Shown piece by piece: positions 1-10,639 of a DNA stretch of 64,000 nucleotides (its first letter is position 1; each line of letters begins with the position of its first letter). The stretch is taken from NCBI GenBank assembly GCA_030220185.1, contig JASPKZ010002332.1, positions 2,418,001-2,482,000 of the forward strand. The letters run 5' to 3'. The DNA comes from Diploptera punctata (Eukaryota > Arthropoda > Insecta > Blattodea > Blaberidae). Below the pieces are notes generated by a model that was given only the letters and a program-made list of their open reading frames with translations, did not search any database and had not been told where the DNA came from. The position numbers and the translations under genes are program-made.

Positions 1-724
1 GGAGAGGAAGACCTCGAAACTCGTGGATGCATGAAATAAGAACTGGAATGAATACAAGAGGACTGGAGGACATGGAGTAGATGCAAAGAGACGAGTGGAG
101 AAGAAAAATAAAACTTTAGGCACAGAAAGATGAGTAAACATTAAAATTCGGTATATAAATAAAAAATAAATGAAAAAATGTTGGAATGTTTACTGTTTGG
201 ATGGCATTTCAATTAATTAAATTAGTAACTGTAATAAATTAATTTTAATTCGTTCAACTGTTATTAATGCACGCAATGATGTGAAATACACTTGTGGGCT
301 TACAGCCTTCGACACAGAATTTGACCGGCTAGTTTCATGAAGCGAAATACACACGCAGACAGATTCGACATGTAGTGAATGTTTTCCTTATATTTACTTC
401 GATCTTTATTCTCTTTCTCGAACTCGTGTATATCAGGCTCACGCATGATTGGAACTTGAAAAAAATAAATACTATCCAGGAGATCGGTCAAATTCCCTGT
501 CTTCACATGAATACCAGTTTACTTGCTGAAAGCCCGCTACGACTTGCAAGCCTTGTTCAACCAAACATGCCTTGGCTTTGGACGATTCATTATTTTAGTG
601 AATGATCGGCCACCATTTACGCGACTGATGCATATCTCTGAGATTACTTGTATAATCTACAAAAAAAATAATATGTTATTATTCACATCACGAATACCGT
701 GGATCAATTGTTTGGTTTATGTTT
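1..724. other. AT-rich DNA without a recognisable gene
   Basis: Only short open frames occur, none with a recognisable motif or splice context. I see no tRNA-like box, terminal repeat or long simple repeat in this stretch. Confidence 0.5.
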
Positions 725-851
725 AGTGATTAAATAAAATAAAACTGTTAAAGTTTTATACGATCTTCATATTTATTTTAATACAAATTCGTTACAGTTG
801 TTTCAGTACTTTGTACCTTCTTCAGACGAAAACTACGAATACAAATGAATT

Positions 852-892
<41 letters not shown>

Positions 893-956
893 ACGAGTTT
901 GTATTAAAATAAATATGAAAATCGTATAAAACTTTAACAGTTTTATTTTATTTGAG
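725..956. repeat. Foldback repeat with a hammerhead motif in its loop
   Basis: The segment at about 725-794 reappears inverted at about 889-956; both contain the words TTGTATTAAAATAAATATG and AAAACTTTAACAG on opposite strands. Between the arms lie a hammerhead-like motif (788-830, - strand) and a (TA)n tract. The repeated arm is exactly the sequence that follows the predicted cleavage site. This resembles the inverted terminal arrangement known for Penelope-like retroelements, but no coding part of such an element is nearby. Confidence 0.6.
788..830 (-). ncRNA. Candidate hammerhead ribozyme, best preserved of the window
   Basis: Read on the - strand: stem I TTCGT, core CTGAAGA (fits CUGANGA), stem II A-GGTAC-AAA-GTACT, core GAAAC, a two-base-pair stem III (AC / GT) closed by AACT, cleavage triplet GTA, then ACGAA, which pairs fully with TTCGT. 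All conserved core bases (C3, U4, G5, A6, G8, A9, G12, A13, A14, A15.1-U16.1) are present. Stem II has four or five pairs; its 5' copy reads GGTAC and its 3' copy GTACT, so the innermost core-side pair is G-T. Short stem III and association with retroelement ends are known for hammerheads of Penelope-like elements. Activity is inferred, not shown. Confidence 0.6.
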
Positions 957-965
957 TGTATATAG

Positions 966-1018
<53 letters not shown>
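857..1018. repeat. (TA)n microsatellites in two blocks
   Basis: Alternating TA runs from about 857-888 and 969-1018, separated by one arm of the foldback. Such tracts often mark target sites or tails of the adjacent repeat. Confidence 0.9.
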
Positions 1019-1022
<4 letters not shown>

Positions 1023-1236
1023 TCAAATGTGTAAAAAATGTAACTAAGCAACTGAATGTAAACAAAAACAGTATAACAAACATTATCGTATTATAAATTT
1101 AAAAGAGGTGGTACATTTAAATCAAGTTGGGAATTTAATAGCATATTGCTCTTCTTCAATTTATTTATTTATTTATTTATTTATTTCTACAATTTCTAAA
1201 AGATCTAGTTTTTCCCCTTGTTACAAACGTGTAAAT

Positions 1237-1380
1237 TTCATAGTTAAATATGGGAAATAACATTATGAGGTTCTTCATTCGTAAATTAATGAGTCATTTT
1301 TTAACATCTTACCCCATATTTTATGTTTCTTCAAACACGGGAACTAGTTTTCGAGAGAAAATGACTCATTAATTTACGAG
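1237..1380 (-). mobile_element. Short foldback unit with Penelope-like element ends, flanked by a 10-bp TSD
   Basis: ACGTGTAAAT stands directly at 1,227-1,236 and again at 1,381-1,390, a perfect 10-bp target-site duplication. Inside, CGTAAATTAATGAGTCATTT (from about 1,280) is inverted near 1,360-1,376. On the - strand the unit contains GAAAACTAGTTC, the 3' half of the hammerhead-like motif seen at 41,606, then a GGGGTAAG word equivalent to TGAGGTAAG in other copies. The terminal word AACCTCATAATGTTATTTCCC is shared, with small changes, with units near 43,400, 46,930 and 48,590. Confidence 0.65.
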
Positions 1381-1390
1381 ACGTGTAAAT

Positions 1391-2019
1391 CTTTAAAATT
1401 CGAATTAAAACAATGATCGTTTTGTAGTAGATGGTTAGCGTATTTTGAAGTATCTACATTTCTGTTATATGCTTTCGTATGTTATTTTATACGAGAAATA
1501 AAAGGTTTTCCATTGTCCTATATAGACATGGTCGCAAGTGCCACACTCAAACTTATATAGGCCCTACATCTGATAGTTGTTCCTTTTTTACTTTGGATTT
1601 ATTATTCTTTATTATATTTTGCACAGTTTTATTAGTTTTAAACGCCATATTGTTTGGTTTATGTTAAATTCTGCTATCTATCCCTACTTCTATCTTGTAT
1701 GAAGACTATAGAAAATAAAAGAGTCACAAAATTACAAACGTCCATATAGGCCTATCCTTGACATCTTGTGTAATTTTCTCGAACCTTTCATTTGTCTGTG
1801 ATAATTAGACCTTGAGGATTTAGGTTTGTAATAATCTTATTTTAAGTGCCTAAAATAAGTTCTGTTCACATGCAAAATATGTTGTAAAAAATGTACTTAG
1901 GTAGATTCGGATTTACTAATTTTAGTACATATCTATCAATTAAAATATATTATTAATTATTATTTTGATCAACTGATAAAGTTTCAAATTTATGAAATTA
2001 TATTATATAAAATATTGTA

Positions 2020-2082
<63 letters not shown>

Positions 2083-2990
2083 CATTATTAAATATTGACT
2101 TTTATTCTTGGTTTAGTTTATTTAAGTTTTAAACACAGAAAAATAGTAGGCCTACGCATTAATGTGACAAATTAAATCCGCAGAGCTAAGTACGTATATT
2201 AGAGGGGAATATGAAACAAAATTAATTAACGTGTTTGTTGCAAACGTCACAGAATATACTTTTTTTTCACTCGATGTGAAATGGGGAAACTCGTGTATCC
2301 ACTATTTAATTAAAGACGACTTGGAAGCTGGAACTTTCCGGATGATGTACGCACTCACTTGCAGAATGAAATGAGTTTTGTTTCCAGCCGGTGAATGGAC
2401 ATCACTACGCCTAATGACACACAGACTATGGGGATGTTTTCAGAGATTCGAGAGTTTAACATAACGTCCCAAACATCTGGTTTTCTGAAAGGACTTCCGG
2501 GGGGTGTTAATTGTTTTACAGCTTCTCGCTTATAAGTCAGATTTTTTAAGAATTATTTCAAGAACATATTGTTTAATGTAGCGAAAACGAAAATGTAAAT
2601 ATTTTAGTTTCTCGGAATGAAATAAAAACATTTTTATTCGATTTAGTGATAAAATATAGGAATTTTAGGAGCATATGCAAAAATAGGTTCTAACGTCAAT
2701 TTAGGTGTTTTTAGGCTCTATAGGACCAATATTTTTGATCATATAAATATATGAAACGTGTAAATACAACTTCATTTTAAGTTATCTCTTCAGAAAAAAA
2801 ATAGGATTTTAACTAAAATCCGAGGTTTAGTGAAATACATTGAAAAAAATTTGATTTCCCAGTGAAATCAACGGTTTTGCTTGCTGGAGGCAAACAATAA
2901 AATTAAGTTTACTCAGTTCTTGGTTTTTGCTACATTCCTTGTTTTCCCCTGTGGTTTTCATATAGGAAAGTGAATAAGAAAAAAATAGGG
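1391..2990. other. Intergenic AT-rich DNA with one (ATT)n tract
   Basis: An uninterrupted ATT trinucleotide tract runs from about 2,021 to 2,083. The rest shows no reading frame with recognisable motifs. The words AGTGCCTAAAATAAG (about 1,846) and similar are reminiscent of the ends of the hAT-like element at 51,860, but too short for a call. Confidence 0.45.
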
Positions 2991-2998
2991 TCACTTAC

Positions 2999-3275
2999 TT
3001 GTAACATTCGTCTCCTCCTCCTCTGCAATGGAAGCTTCTTCATCATCGTCGTCGTCATGATAGTAGTCGTTCTGATCTGACGCGTCCCGGCGCTGAAGTA
3101 ACAGTGCTCCATCACTTTCTCCACTTTCCAGTTGCAACAATGGCTGCACTACCACTGTGCAATAACAGCAACACATAAGGAAGAATATGAGAAATCTATT
3201 GAAGGTATGACGCCGGCCGCGGGTATGCGGTCCCGACGCTTTTAGCACCAACTGGTGACACATCTGACAAGTCAT
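2999..3275 (-). CDS. Candidate first coding exon of a type II membrane protein, unidentified
   Basis: A frame of 92 codons opens at ATG 3,275 and runs to a strong 5' splice site (ACAA|GTAAGTG, exon end 2,999). The product has a short basic N-terminus (residues 1-28, containing RGRRH), one hydrophobic segment at about residues 28-47 (FLIFFLMCCCYCTVVV), then an acidic stretch with DDDDD near residue 75 and EEEE near 87. This is the layout of a signal-anchored protein such as a Golgi enzyme, whose catalytic domain would be in later exons. The exon is richer in GC and CpG than its surroundings. No later exon was recognised below 2,990, so the remainder may lie outside the window. The family is not recognised, and a chance frame cannot be excluded. 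Confidence 0.4.
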
Positions 3276-3553
3276 CTCATTGTCGTCGCATTTCTTCTGT
3301 TAACAACTACAACGATGGCGATGCTCACAACTAGCATTCTGATTTCTCAGTCTTCGATAATTTCACTCGTTTTAATCAGATCATGTAGTTGATTCGCAGT
3401 GATAATGTGGCTCGTTTTCATCGTCTGGCAGTAAATACGAAATAACGATACTTCAGATTATTCGGTACCAGTTGATATTGTTCCACATACCCTATAACAC
3501 AAGAGAAAATCATCAGTCTTAAGTTACATAACACATATACACTCATCATAACC

Positions 3554-3556
<3 letters not shown>

Positions 3557-3613
<57 letters not shown>

Positions 3614-3771
3614 CATAATAGCAATAATCATAATCATAATAATAATAACAATAATAATAATCCTACAATACTAATCATAATCATAATAATAATAACAATA
3701 ATAATAATCCTACAATACTAATCATAATAATAATAATCATAATAATCATAATCATCATAATCATAATAATC

Positions 3772-3836
<65 letters not shown>
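3557..3836. repeat. (AAT)n microsatellites with imperfect duplication
   Basis: Pure AAT runs at about 3,559-3,613 and 3,775-3,835 flank degenerate AAT/CAT repeats, in which a block containing AATCCTACAATACTAATCAT occurs twice (about 3,659 and 3,706). Confidence 0.9.
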
Positions 3837-3837
<1 letters not shown>

Positions 3838-3953
3838 CTTTATTTTAGCTGGCAGAGTTAATGCCATAAGGCCTTCTCTTCTACTCAACCAGCGAATAGT
3901 AGAATTGTACAAAAATTACATACTTATAACAATTTTAAGATATTATTAAAATA

Positions 3954-4272
3954 TATCCATCCATAGTAATTCTGCCCAAGGGCAGGTCTTTCACTGCAGT
4001 CATAGCATCTTCATGCTATGCTTTGCAGCTTTACTAGGGAATTGTAGGTGTGGTAGCTTCCCATTGCGTTCCACATCGGTGAAGGATGATGATGATGATG
4101 GCCATATGATTTCGGGGACCATTTGGGCCTTAAAGTTTTCCTGAAATTTGCCTTACAGGTGAGGAAAACCCCCGATAAAAACCTCACCCAGAAAAACTGT
4201 CCCAAACGGGGATCGAACCCGGGCCCGCTGCGCGACAAGGCAGCACGCTATCTCGAGACCACAGCGGTGGAC
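3954..4272 (-). mobile_element. SINE family A, full-length copy with TSD
   Basis: The - strand head reads as a tRNA-like promoter, with box A-like TCTCGAGATAGCGTGC and box B GGGTTCGATCCCC. The body contains GTGAGGTTTTTATCGGGGG and CCTCACCTGTAAGGC, and the tail contains a CAGTGAAAGACCTGCCC word. ATTAAAATA flanks it at 3,945-3,953 and 4,273-4,281. Pol III-transcribed retroposons of this form need a partner LINE, probably one of the retrotransposons whose tails litter this window. Confidence 0.8.
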
Positions 4273-4423
4273 ATTAAAATACAGACTAAGCAAAATACAA
4301 TGATGATGTGATCTAATACAGCTAATACTAACAAAAACATGGAATATAATAAAATTAAAATAGTATAAAATAGAGAAAATAAAGTAAGTAGCTTCTTAGA
4401 CCTCAGTCTAGAGAGAGAAAATC

Positions 4424-4570
4424 CGTCGCCGGGGCGCAGTCGATAGAGTACCTACCTTCCACTCCGGCGACCCAGGTTCGATTCCTGGCGGGGTAGGGGA
4501 TTTTAAATCTCCACCTTGGGACTAGGTGTATGTACTGTCCTTGTGTCTATGTGAGAATTAAAAGAAAGTT
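4424..4570 (+). mobile_element. SINE family C
   Basis: Head with GGCGCAGTCGATAGAGTACC and box B GGTTCGATTCC, followed by GGGGATTTTAAATCTCCACC. A second copy lies at 17,925. The head resembles a tRNA, but the acceptor stem is not conserved. Confidence 0.7.
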
Positions 4571-5120
4571 AACAAACAGGTAAAACAAACAAAGAAAAAG
4601 GTAAAACAATAAGGAAAACCAGTATAAAAAATATTATTATTTATAGAATGCTGAATATAGTTGTTATGCAGTTAATGTTTTCATTGTGTCGAACTTAAGA
4701 TACCAGTTAATTTGTATTTAAATAATGATAGCGATTGATACGACTGGGAAGTGAGTTCCATGCTCTAGTCATAGATATAGTGTAAGATTCAGAGTATAGA
4801 CATGTCCTGTGCTGTGGTATCAAAAGTAAGGAAGAGTCTTGTGACCTTATTCCTAAATTGTGATCAGCTGATAAATTTTGAAAACGTGTTGATAAATAAC
4901 TTGGTACATATGTGTGCAGGATTTGGAACAGTAAAGTATTTGAATGTAAAGTTCTTTTGTCATTTAGGCGTAGCCATGATAAGGTCTCAAATTAAGGAGA
5001 CACGTGGTCATAACGACGGAGATTGAATATAAATCGAATGCACATAACCTATCTGCACACAACAGATCTTAAAGACACACACCGTGCTATATAATTTGCT
5101 GTGGTACAATTGTGGTGTGT
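4571..5120. other. No gene recognised
   Basis: The longest frame (4,802-5,026, 74 codons) has no motif or splice context that supports it. Confidence 0.4.
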
Positions 5121-5123
5121 AAA

Positions 5124-5428
5124 TTGAAAACTCCATGGCGCGGCAGGCCTAAAAGGCCCTTGCCCTACCAGCCGGTTGCTGGCCTCACATCCACTTGTGT
5201 TAATCACATATTTAAACAGTCATTTTGCCAATTTAGGGGTGATATCCATTATAGCTGGTTAATCTGGAGACGCTACTTCTTGTAGCTACGCCAATTCCTC
5301 ACGATCCAGTCCCATACTGGCCGAAATTCCATGATACAATTTTTTTACCATGGAGACTCGAACCAGCGCAGGTCCCGTAGCTCTGTGCCAAAGTCTCTTG
5401 CCTTAACCACTCGGCTACGGCGAAGGAC
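5124..5428 (-). mobile_element. SINE family B (tRNA-Ser/Leu-like head)
   Basis: On the - strand, GCCGTAGCCGAGTGGTTAAG is the D-arm/box A of a tRNA-Ser or tRNA-Leu type. It is followed by box B-like GGTTCGAGTCTCC, TGGAATTTCGGCCAGTATGG in the body and GGCCAGCAACCGGCTGGTAG near the 3' end. Confidence 0.8.
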
Positions 5429-5525
5429 TGTAAATTGAAAACAGATATGCTAATACTATCTATCAGACGTGTGCAGAAACGGAAGCACGGAGCATACAGC
5501 GGATTAGGGTTAGACACAGTAATTA

Positions 5526-5548
5526 ATATAATAATAATAATAATAATA

Positions 5549-5592
<44 letters not shown>

Positions 5593-5594
5593 CA
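5526..5594. repeat. (AAT)n/(ATT)n microsatellite
   Basis: An AAT run switches to ATT at about 5,551, making a simple inverted repeat. Confidence 0.9.
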
Positions 5595-5597
5595 ATG

Positions 5598-5925
5598 TGC
5601 ACCTCTGTGGTCTCGAGGTATCGTGCTGCCTTGTCACGCAGCGGACCCGAGTTCGATTCCCGGTCGGGACAGGCTCCTGGGTGAGGTTTTTTCGGAGTTT
5701 TTCCTCACCTGTAAAACAAATGTCGTGAAGTTTAGGGCCCAACGGTCCCCGAAAATCATCCGGCCATCATCATCATCATCCTTATCATTATCATCATCAA
5801 CCTTCACTAGTGCGGAAAGCAACGGGAAGCTACCACAACTATAATTCCCTAGTATCGCTGCAAAACATAGCACGATTGCAGTGAAAGACCTGCCCACGGG
5901 CAGAATGTTATGGATGGATTATTAT
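5598..5925 (+). mobile_element. SINE family A
   Basis: Head CTCTGTGGTCTCGAGGTATC, box B GAGTTCGATTCCCGG, body word GGTGAGGTTTTTTCGG, a run of CAT repeats, and the tail AAAGCAACGGGAAGCTACCA. It directly follows the ATT tract. Confidence 0.8.
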
Positions 5926-6514
5926 TAGACTATTATTATTATTATCATTAATTATTATTATTATTACTATTATTATTATCATTATTAAATATATGTTATC
6001 TAAAAATTTAAAAATATATATGAAATTATCAGTCGACAAAATGGATGTACCAAACACGATCTTAGATATTATTAAAAAAAACAATGATATTTTCGCACTA
6101 AAAGAGTGACAATAAAATGTATTTCCAAAAAGAAAGTTGTACTACTGAATACCACTGACGTTAAGGGAGAGATGAAAGGCGCCTATTACAGTATTTGGAT
6201 ACAGAAAACCAACTCAACCCCTAGGGAATGGGTTATGAAAATTTATGAGAAGAAATATAATAAGAATAATTTAAAACCAAGAACTTTATTCTTTTTCTTC
6301 TTCTTCATCCAGAGATTAAGCCTGTAGGCTCGTTCCGGTTTCATGAAAGCTAGAATTGTTAAAATTGTTCAGACCATCTTCTGTGTGGGTGTCCAACATT
6401 TCTCCTTCTGTGTAGTTTATAATTTAACAAAATTTTGGAAATATTTCTTCTGGCATTCTATCAACATGTTCTTTCCAGACGTTCCTATATTTAATTATTC
6501 GATCTGTAAATTTG

Positions 6515-6616
6515 GAAAGCATTAGCTCAGGATAGGGATGTATGGAGAGCTTATGTCCGCGCGGCCATGAACCTACGGGTTTGATAGTGCCAGTGAGTAA
6601 GTAAGTAAGTAAGTAA
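6515..6616 (+). mobile_element. 3' end of an RTE-like retrotransposon with (TAAG)n tail
   Basis: A 5'-truncated piece containing GCATTAGCTCAGGATAGGGA and GGAGAGCTTATGTCCGCGCG, then CATGAACCTACGGGTTTGAT, ending in tandem TAAG repeats. It matches the end of the longer element at 34,287-36,232 (other strand there). The simple-repeat tail fits RTE-clade elements. Confidence 0.75.
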
Positions 6617-6648
6617 ATTTGAAAATATGTAGTTCCATTCTTATATCT

Positions 6649-7044
6649 TCATTTTTTTTTCTTATCCAGTAGAGTATATCCTGTTATATTTCTTAAAAAT
6701 CTCATCTCAACTGCTTCAAATATTTGTTCTTGTCTTTTAGTGATCGTCCAACATTCTGATGCATACATCAATACAGAAACAGCCATTACTTTATGAAATT
6801 TAATTTTTGTTTCTTTTCTTATGTTTTTAAGGGTTTTTCTAATAGTGCCACACATTAGATTAAATATATTTATTTTATCATTAATATCTTCAATTTTAAC
6901 ATATGATAAATTTAAACCTAGATATTTAAAACTATTCACTTGCTCTAATATTTTATCATCAATTACTATTTTTGCTCTTAAGGTATCATGTCCTTTAAAT
7001 GCTAAAATGTTAGTTTTATTCTTTGAAATGTTTAAATCATTAAC

Positions 7045-7045
<1 letters not shown>
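6649..7045 (-). pseudogene. Non-LTR retrotransposon reverse transcriptase, C-terminal fragment
   Basis: About 130 codons on the - strand. In order they hold NISKNKTNILAFKG (the stretch after the palm), VNSFKYLGLNLSY, and MYASECWTITKRQEQ with FLRNITGYTLLD. These are landmarks of the region following the reverse transcriptase palm in insect non-LTR elements. The YxDD catalytic part is missing; an ATT tract abuts the upstream side. It is a broken copy with no host function. Confidence 0.75.

Positions 7046-7047
<2 letters not shown>

Positions 7048-7116
<69 letters not shown>
7048..7116. repeat. (TTA)n microsatellite
   Basis: An uninterrupted TTA tract of about 69 bp between two oppositely oriented retrotransposon fragments. 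Confidence 0.9.
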
Positions 7117-7412
7117 GATTTTTATAGGAAGCCAGATATAATAAGACCCATTAAGTCTCATAGACTGCAATGGGCAGGACATGTGGCAGGAATGGGTAAT
7201 GCAAGAGATGCATGGAAGCTTCTTGTAGGAAAACAGGAGGGAAAACACTTAGTTGGTTGACCAGGAATGAGGTGAGACAATAGAGAATAACATTAACCAT
7301 GATTTGAGGGAAGTAGATTATACAGGGGATGATTGGAAAAGTTAGCTTAGATTATATGGAGAGCTTATGTCCGCGCGGCCATGAACCTAAGGGTTCAATA
7401 GTACGAGTGAGT
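7117..7412 (+). pseudogene. RTE-like retrotransposon, 3' tail
   Basis: The + strand encodes RLQWAGHVAGMGN, AWKLLVGKQEGK and NHDLREVDYTGDDW, the C-terminal signature of the RTE-like element present at 34.3-36.2 kb. It is interrupted by stops and a frameshift and ends in the shared GGAGAGCTTATGTCCGCGCG 3' sequence. Confidence 0.75.
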
Positions 7413-7416
7413 TATT

Positions 7417-7417
7417 A

Positions 7418-7496
<79 letters not shown>
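7417..7496. repeat. (ATT)n microsatellite
   Basis: About 80 bp of ATT repeats directly after the preceding retrotransposon tail. Confidence 0.9.
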
Positions 7497-7499
7497 AGC

Positions 7500-8055
7500 T
7501 ATAACGATTGACTAATTGAAATAAATTAGAGCGAATTCCGGTTAATAGGAACAAGTTAGAACCATGCTTTCAAATTTTATCCTTTTAAGAAAATGGAGCT
7601 GCTAACCAAATATACGACTAATCGCATAACATTTATTCTTTAATATAATGAGTAGGAAGGAGTAGATAATAATAATTATATTTATATTTAATAATGGAAT
7701 GGCAATATCAAGAATTGTACGGGAAAGTGAATTGGACAACAAAAAAAAAACTGACAAGGACGCTTTAAAAGAATGTAGAACTAAAGCGGTAAGGAAACAA
7801 GGCGGTAACAGGAGAATTAACAGAGAGAAGAAGAGTAATAAGTATGTAAACAAGATTAAGGGATTGAACTGAGTTAAGAAAATATGAGAGTTAAAGAAAA
7901 ATGAACATTTGTGAATTTTAAATGATGCATTAATACCTTCGAGTTACATTTAGTTGTTATTTTCTTGAATGGCTCTCCTTAACATCTCAGATTATTCATT
8001 AGTTCGCCATTAAAATCTGGATGAGAAAGGATCGACAAATGTGCAGAGGTCTGTT
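7500..8055. other. No gene recognised
   Basis: An AT-rich stretch. One frame (7,602-7,853, - strand) is hydrophobic but low complexity, without start or splice support. Confidence 0.4.
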
Positions 8056-8059
8056 TATC

Positions 8060-8245
8060 CAGGCTTGAGGTTGTTTTATAAGCCGTAAGTCTACGGCACG
8101 GGAACAAGACTTAATACTCCTCCAAAGGAATCCATATTCAAGATGTATATACCGTTAAAATCCCATTTACCAGATCGGGTTTGAACCCGCGAACCACGTA
8201 ACCAGAGACGAGCATGGTAATCACTGGTCCACTGGGACCTATGCA
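8060..8245 (-). mobile_element. SINE with family D-like head
   Basis: On the - strand CCAGTGGACCAGTGATTACC and box B CGGGTTCAAACCCG resemble the head of family D (13,185). The 3' part with GCCGTAGACTTACGGC is related but diverged. Confidence 0.6.
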
Positions 8246-8484
8246 TTAAATTCAGTTTCTCAAAGAGTTTGTATTCTTTCTAATCACTGGTCTATTTTTA
8301 AAAATGCACTATTTCTACATTCGAAATTTGGTTTGTAAAATAATTTAAAAAATCAAACAGTGAATTACTACAATGTAGTGTTTATTAAGTCTTTTTTTTC
8401 TCTATTCTGTATTAAGTCATCAATTTTCTACTCTGTTTTAAGATTCTTCAGAATTACAATTCTTTACTTTAATACTTTCCCATC

Positions 8485-8675
8485 TTAAGACGGGCACGAT
8501 ACTTCTTGTAGGAAAACCAGAAGGAAAGCCCTCCGTAAGGCTAGAGTGGGAGAATAACATTAACCATTATTTGAGGAGGTGAATTATATAGGGAATGAGT
8601 AGAAAATATTTGCTCAGGAAAGAATGCATGTTAACAGGGTCATGAAATTCCGATTTGATAATACCACTGAATTAG
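8485..8675 (+). pseudogene. RTE-like retrotransposon, 3' tail
   Basis: Encodes LLVGKPEGK and EWENNINHYLRR-like words of the common tail, with deletions. No intact frame. Confidence 0.65.
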
Positions 8676-8680
8676 ATCTC

Positions 8681-9114
8681 ACAAGGAAACTGTCAACCTT
8701 TGCAAGCCGAAACCTAACTTGGAAGTTCTCCCAGAGAAACGTTATGATATACCAAGCGCGAGTTTAAAAATAGAAAAAATAACTCCTGTCTTTTTAACTG
8801 AAATGCACTAAAATCCAGCGCCAAATCTCTCGTTTAAACTCGGGGAAGCATACAAACTCCTGAATTGGCGGATTTGACAACTGTCACTACCTGACGGCCG
8901 CGTCGTGTCCCCCCTCACTGCACTCCGTTTTACTCGTGCAAGGAGTCCATCAGCTTCACACAGAGGATTGCCATTGCTGGATTCTGGCTTCGATTTATGT
9001 GCCTTCCAGTTAAAAACTGCAGATATTTTTGAACACGGTTTTGGTACATCACAACACTTCTCTGAGAGAATTTCAAGATAGGTTTCGGCATGCAGTTGTT
9101 GGTGGTTCCCTTGT
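8681..9114. mobile_element. TIR element (MITE), copy 1
   Basis: Terminal inverted repeats of about 80 bp. The left end begins ACAAGGAAACTGTCAACC, with GCCGAAACCTAACTTGG inside; the inverted right end begins ACAAGGGAACCACCAAC, with GCCGAAACCTATCTTG. A second copy lies at 51,027-51,437. No coding sequence is visible between the ends, so the element depends on a transposase elsewhere. Confidence 0.7.
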
Positions 9115-9150
9115 TTTTTTATTTGTTTATTCGCAGATCAAAACTATATA

Positions 9151-10461
9151 CAGAGTGTCCCAAACTGATGTATACACTCTTTGAAACGTTATTTCTCAGC
9201 AACGAAATTAGACAGAAATACATTTTCTTTTTGTTTTATTTCATAAGCCCGTACATGATCAAAATGCTCACCTCCTGCCGCAGTACACTCCCAACAACGA
9301 CGTTGAACAGAGCGACACACGTTTTGGATTATTGTTATTGGAATGTCATTGACGGCATGTTCAATCTGATCTCTCAGTTCCTCCAGTATTTGTGGTTTTG
9401 TGGCGTACAGTGTTCTTTACAGTTCCCCAAAGAAAGAAGTCTAGAGGGGTTAAATCAGGAGATTGAGGCGGGAACTCCGTAGCACTTCCTCGTCGTCCTA
9501 TCCATCTCTGATTTAATGTGCGATCGAGAAAATTTCTCACATCGACATGAAAGTGAGGTGGAGCCCCGTCTTGTTGGAAGTAAACCTCATTTTTATTCTC
9601 AAGGAGATCTTCAATATGTGGAATCATGATTTGCAACATTTCAAGGTAAGTTTGGCCCGTGACAGTCCCTGGAAGAAGTACGGCCCAATTAATCTTCGGG
9701 AAGACAAACCACACCATACCGATACTCCTGGAAGATTGACGGTCTTTTCTTCAATGATGTTTGGGTTTTGGTTAGCCCAGTACACACAATTATGTCGATT
9801 AATTGTGCCATTAAGTTTGAATGTGGCTTTATCTGACCAAACAATTGAGTCTGGAAAATCTTCCCTTTCGTCACACTTCTGCAGGAACCACTCACAAAAT
9901 TGCAGTCGTCTATCTGGGTCTTCCTCATTTAGTGCGTGGAGAAATCTCGGAATGTAAGGCTTCCATTTTTAGCCCTGCAAAATTCGATGAACTCTGCTCT
10001 TCTTGATATCAATCTCACGAGAATATTGCCTCGCTGACTTCTTTGGGGATCGTGCAAAAACCTGCATGACTGCAACAGTACTCGCGTTTTCAGTCGAACG
10101 CCTCTTTCTTCCGCACCGACCTTTCAAACACATCTTACACCGTTCCATCGTCTTCAAACTTGTCTCGGATTCATGTTACTGTTACCCTTGTTGGTGGTGG
10201 TGTCCCAAATTCAACCATCCAACGTCGTTGCACTTCAACAACATTCTCCACTTTCCAATAACACTTCAGTATCCACTTACGTTCATCGAATGATAATCTC
10301 GCCTTCATTGTTGTTTATAAAGACGTGAAGATCGATGAACGCGTTGCTAATGCTTTTCCAGTGCTCTGTGGACCAAACACAACAAAAATTGTATTTCTGT
10401 CTCATTTCGTTACTGAGAAATAACGTTTCAAAGAGTGTATACATCAATTTGGGACACTCTG
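9151..10461 (-). mobile_element. Tc1/mariner-superfamily transposon, near full length
   Basis: Terminal inverted repeats of about 80 bp: left CAGAGTGTCCCAAACTGATG, right (inverted) CAGAGTGTCCCAAATTGATG. TA dinucleotides stand at 9,149-9,150 and 10,462-10,463, as expected for the TA target duplication of this superfamily. The element is 1,311 bp and contains one frameshifted transposase gene on the - strand. Confidence 0.85.
9361..10157 (-). pseudogene. mariner-family transposase, frameshifted
   Basis: The N-terminal part (about 9,969-10,157) has a helix-turn-helix with FARSPKKSARQYSREI and SRVHRIL. A middle part (near 9,830) gives [13 protein letters not shown] with the first catalytic Asp. 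The C-terminal part (9,361-9,717) gives VYFQQDGAPPHFHVDV with the second Asp and PPQSPDLTPLDFFLWG with the third. About 42 residues separate the last two Asp residues as read, longer than the 34 of classic mariner. At least two frameshifts and stops break the frame. DNA cut-and-paste is the family role; this copy looks inactive. Confidence 0.85.
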
Positions 10462-10639
10462 TATACATACCGTATAGTATAAAATGGAGAATTAAAGAGT
10501 GAAGTATGATTAACAGTCGCCTTATCTTATGTACTATATTATCTTACGTAATGGTATTTTTTTTTACTTTGGGTTCAAAGGACAGCAGATATTAAAGTTC
10601 TTCTCTTGGATTCCTGGAAAAGTTTACTGTACTAAGATA

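Noticed and set aside
833..1051. Frame of Tyr-Ile repeats
   Set aside because: It is the translation of a (TA)n tract.
3557..3836. CRISPR-like array
   Set aside because: The repeats are trinucleotide microsatellites without unique spacers.
3718..3912. Poly-Tyr frame and similar poly-Ile, poly-Asn and poly-Leu frames at 5,299-5,742, 6,649-7,248 and 7,329-7,511
   Set aside because: They are translations of AAT/ATT microsatellites.
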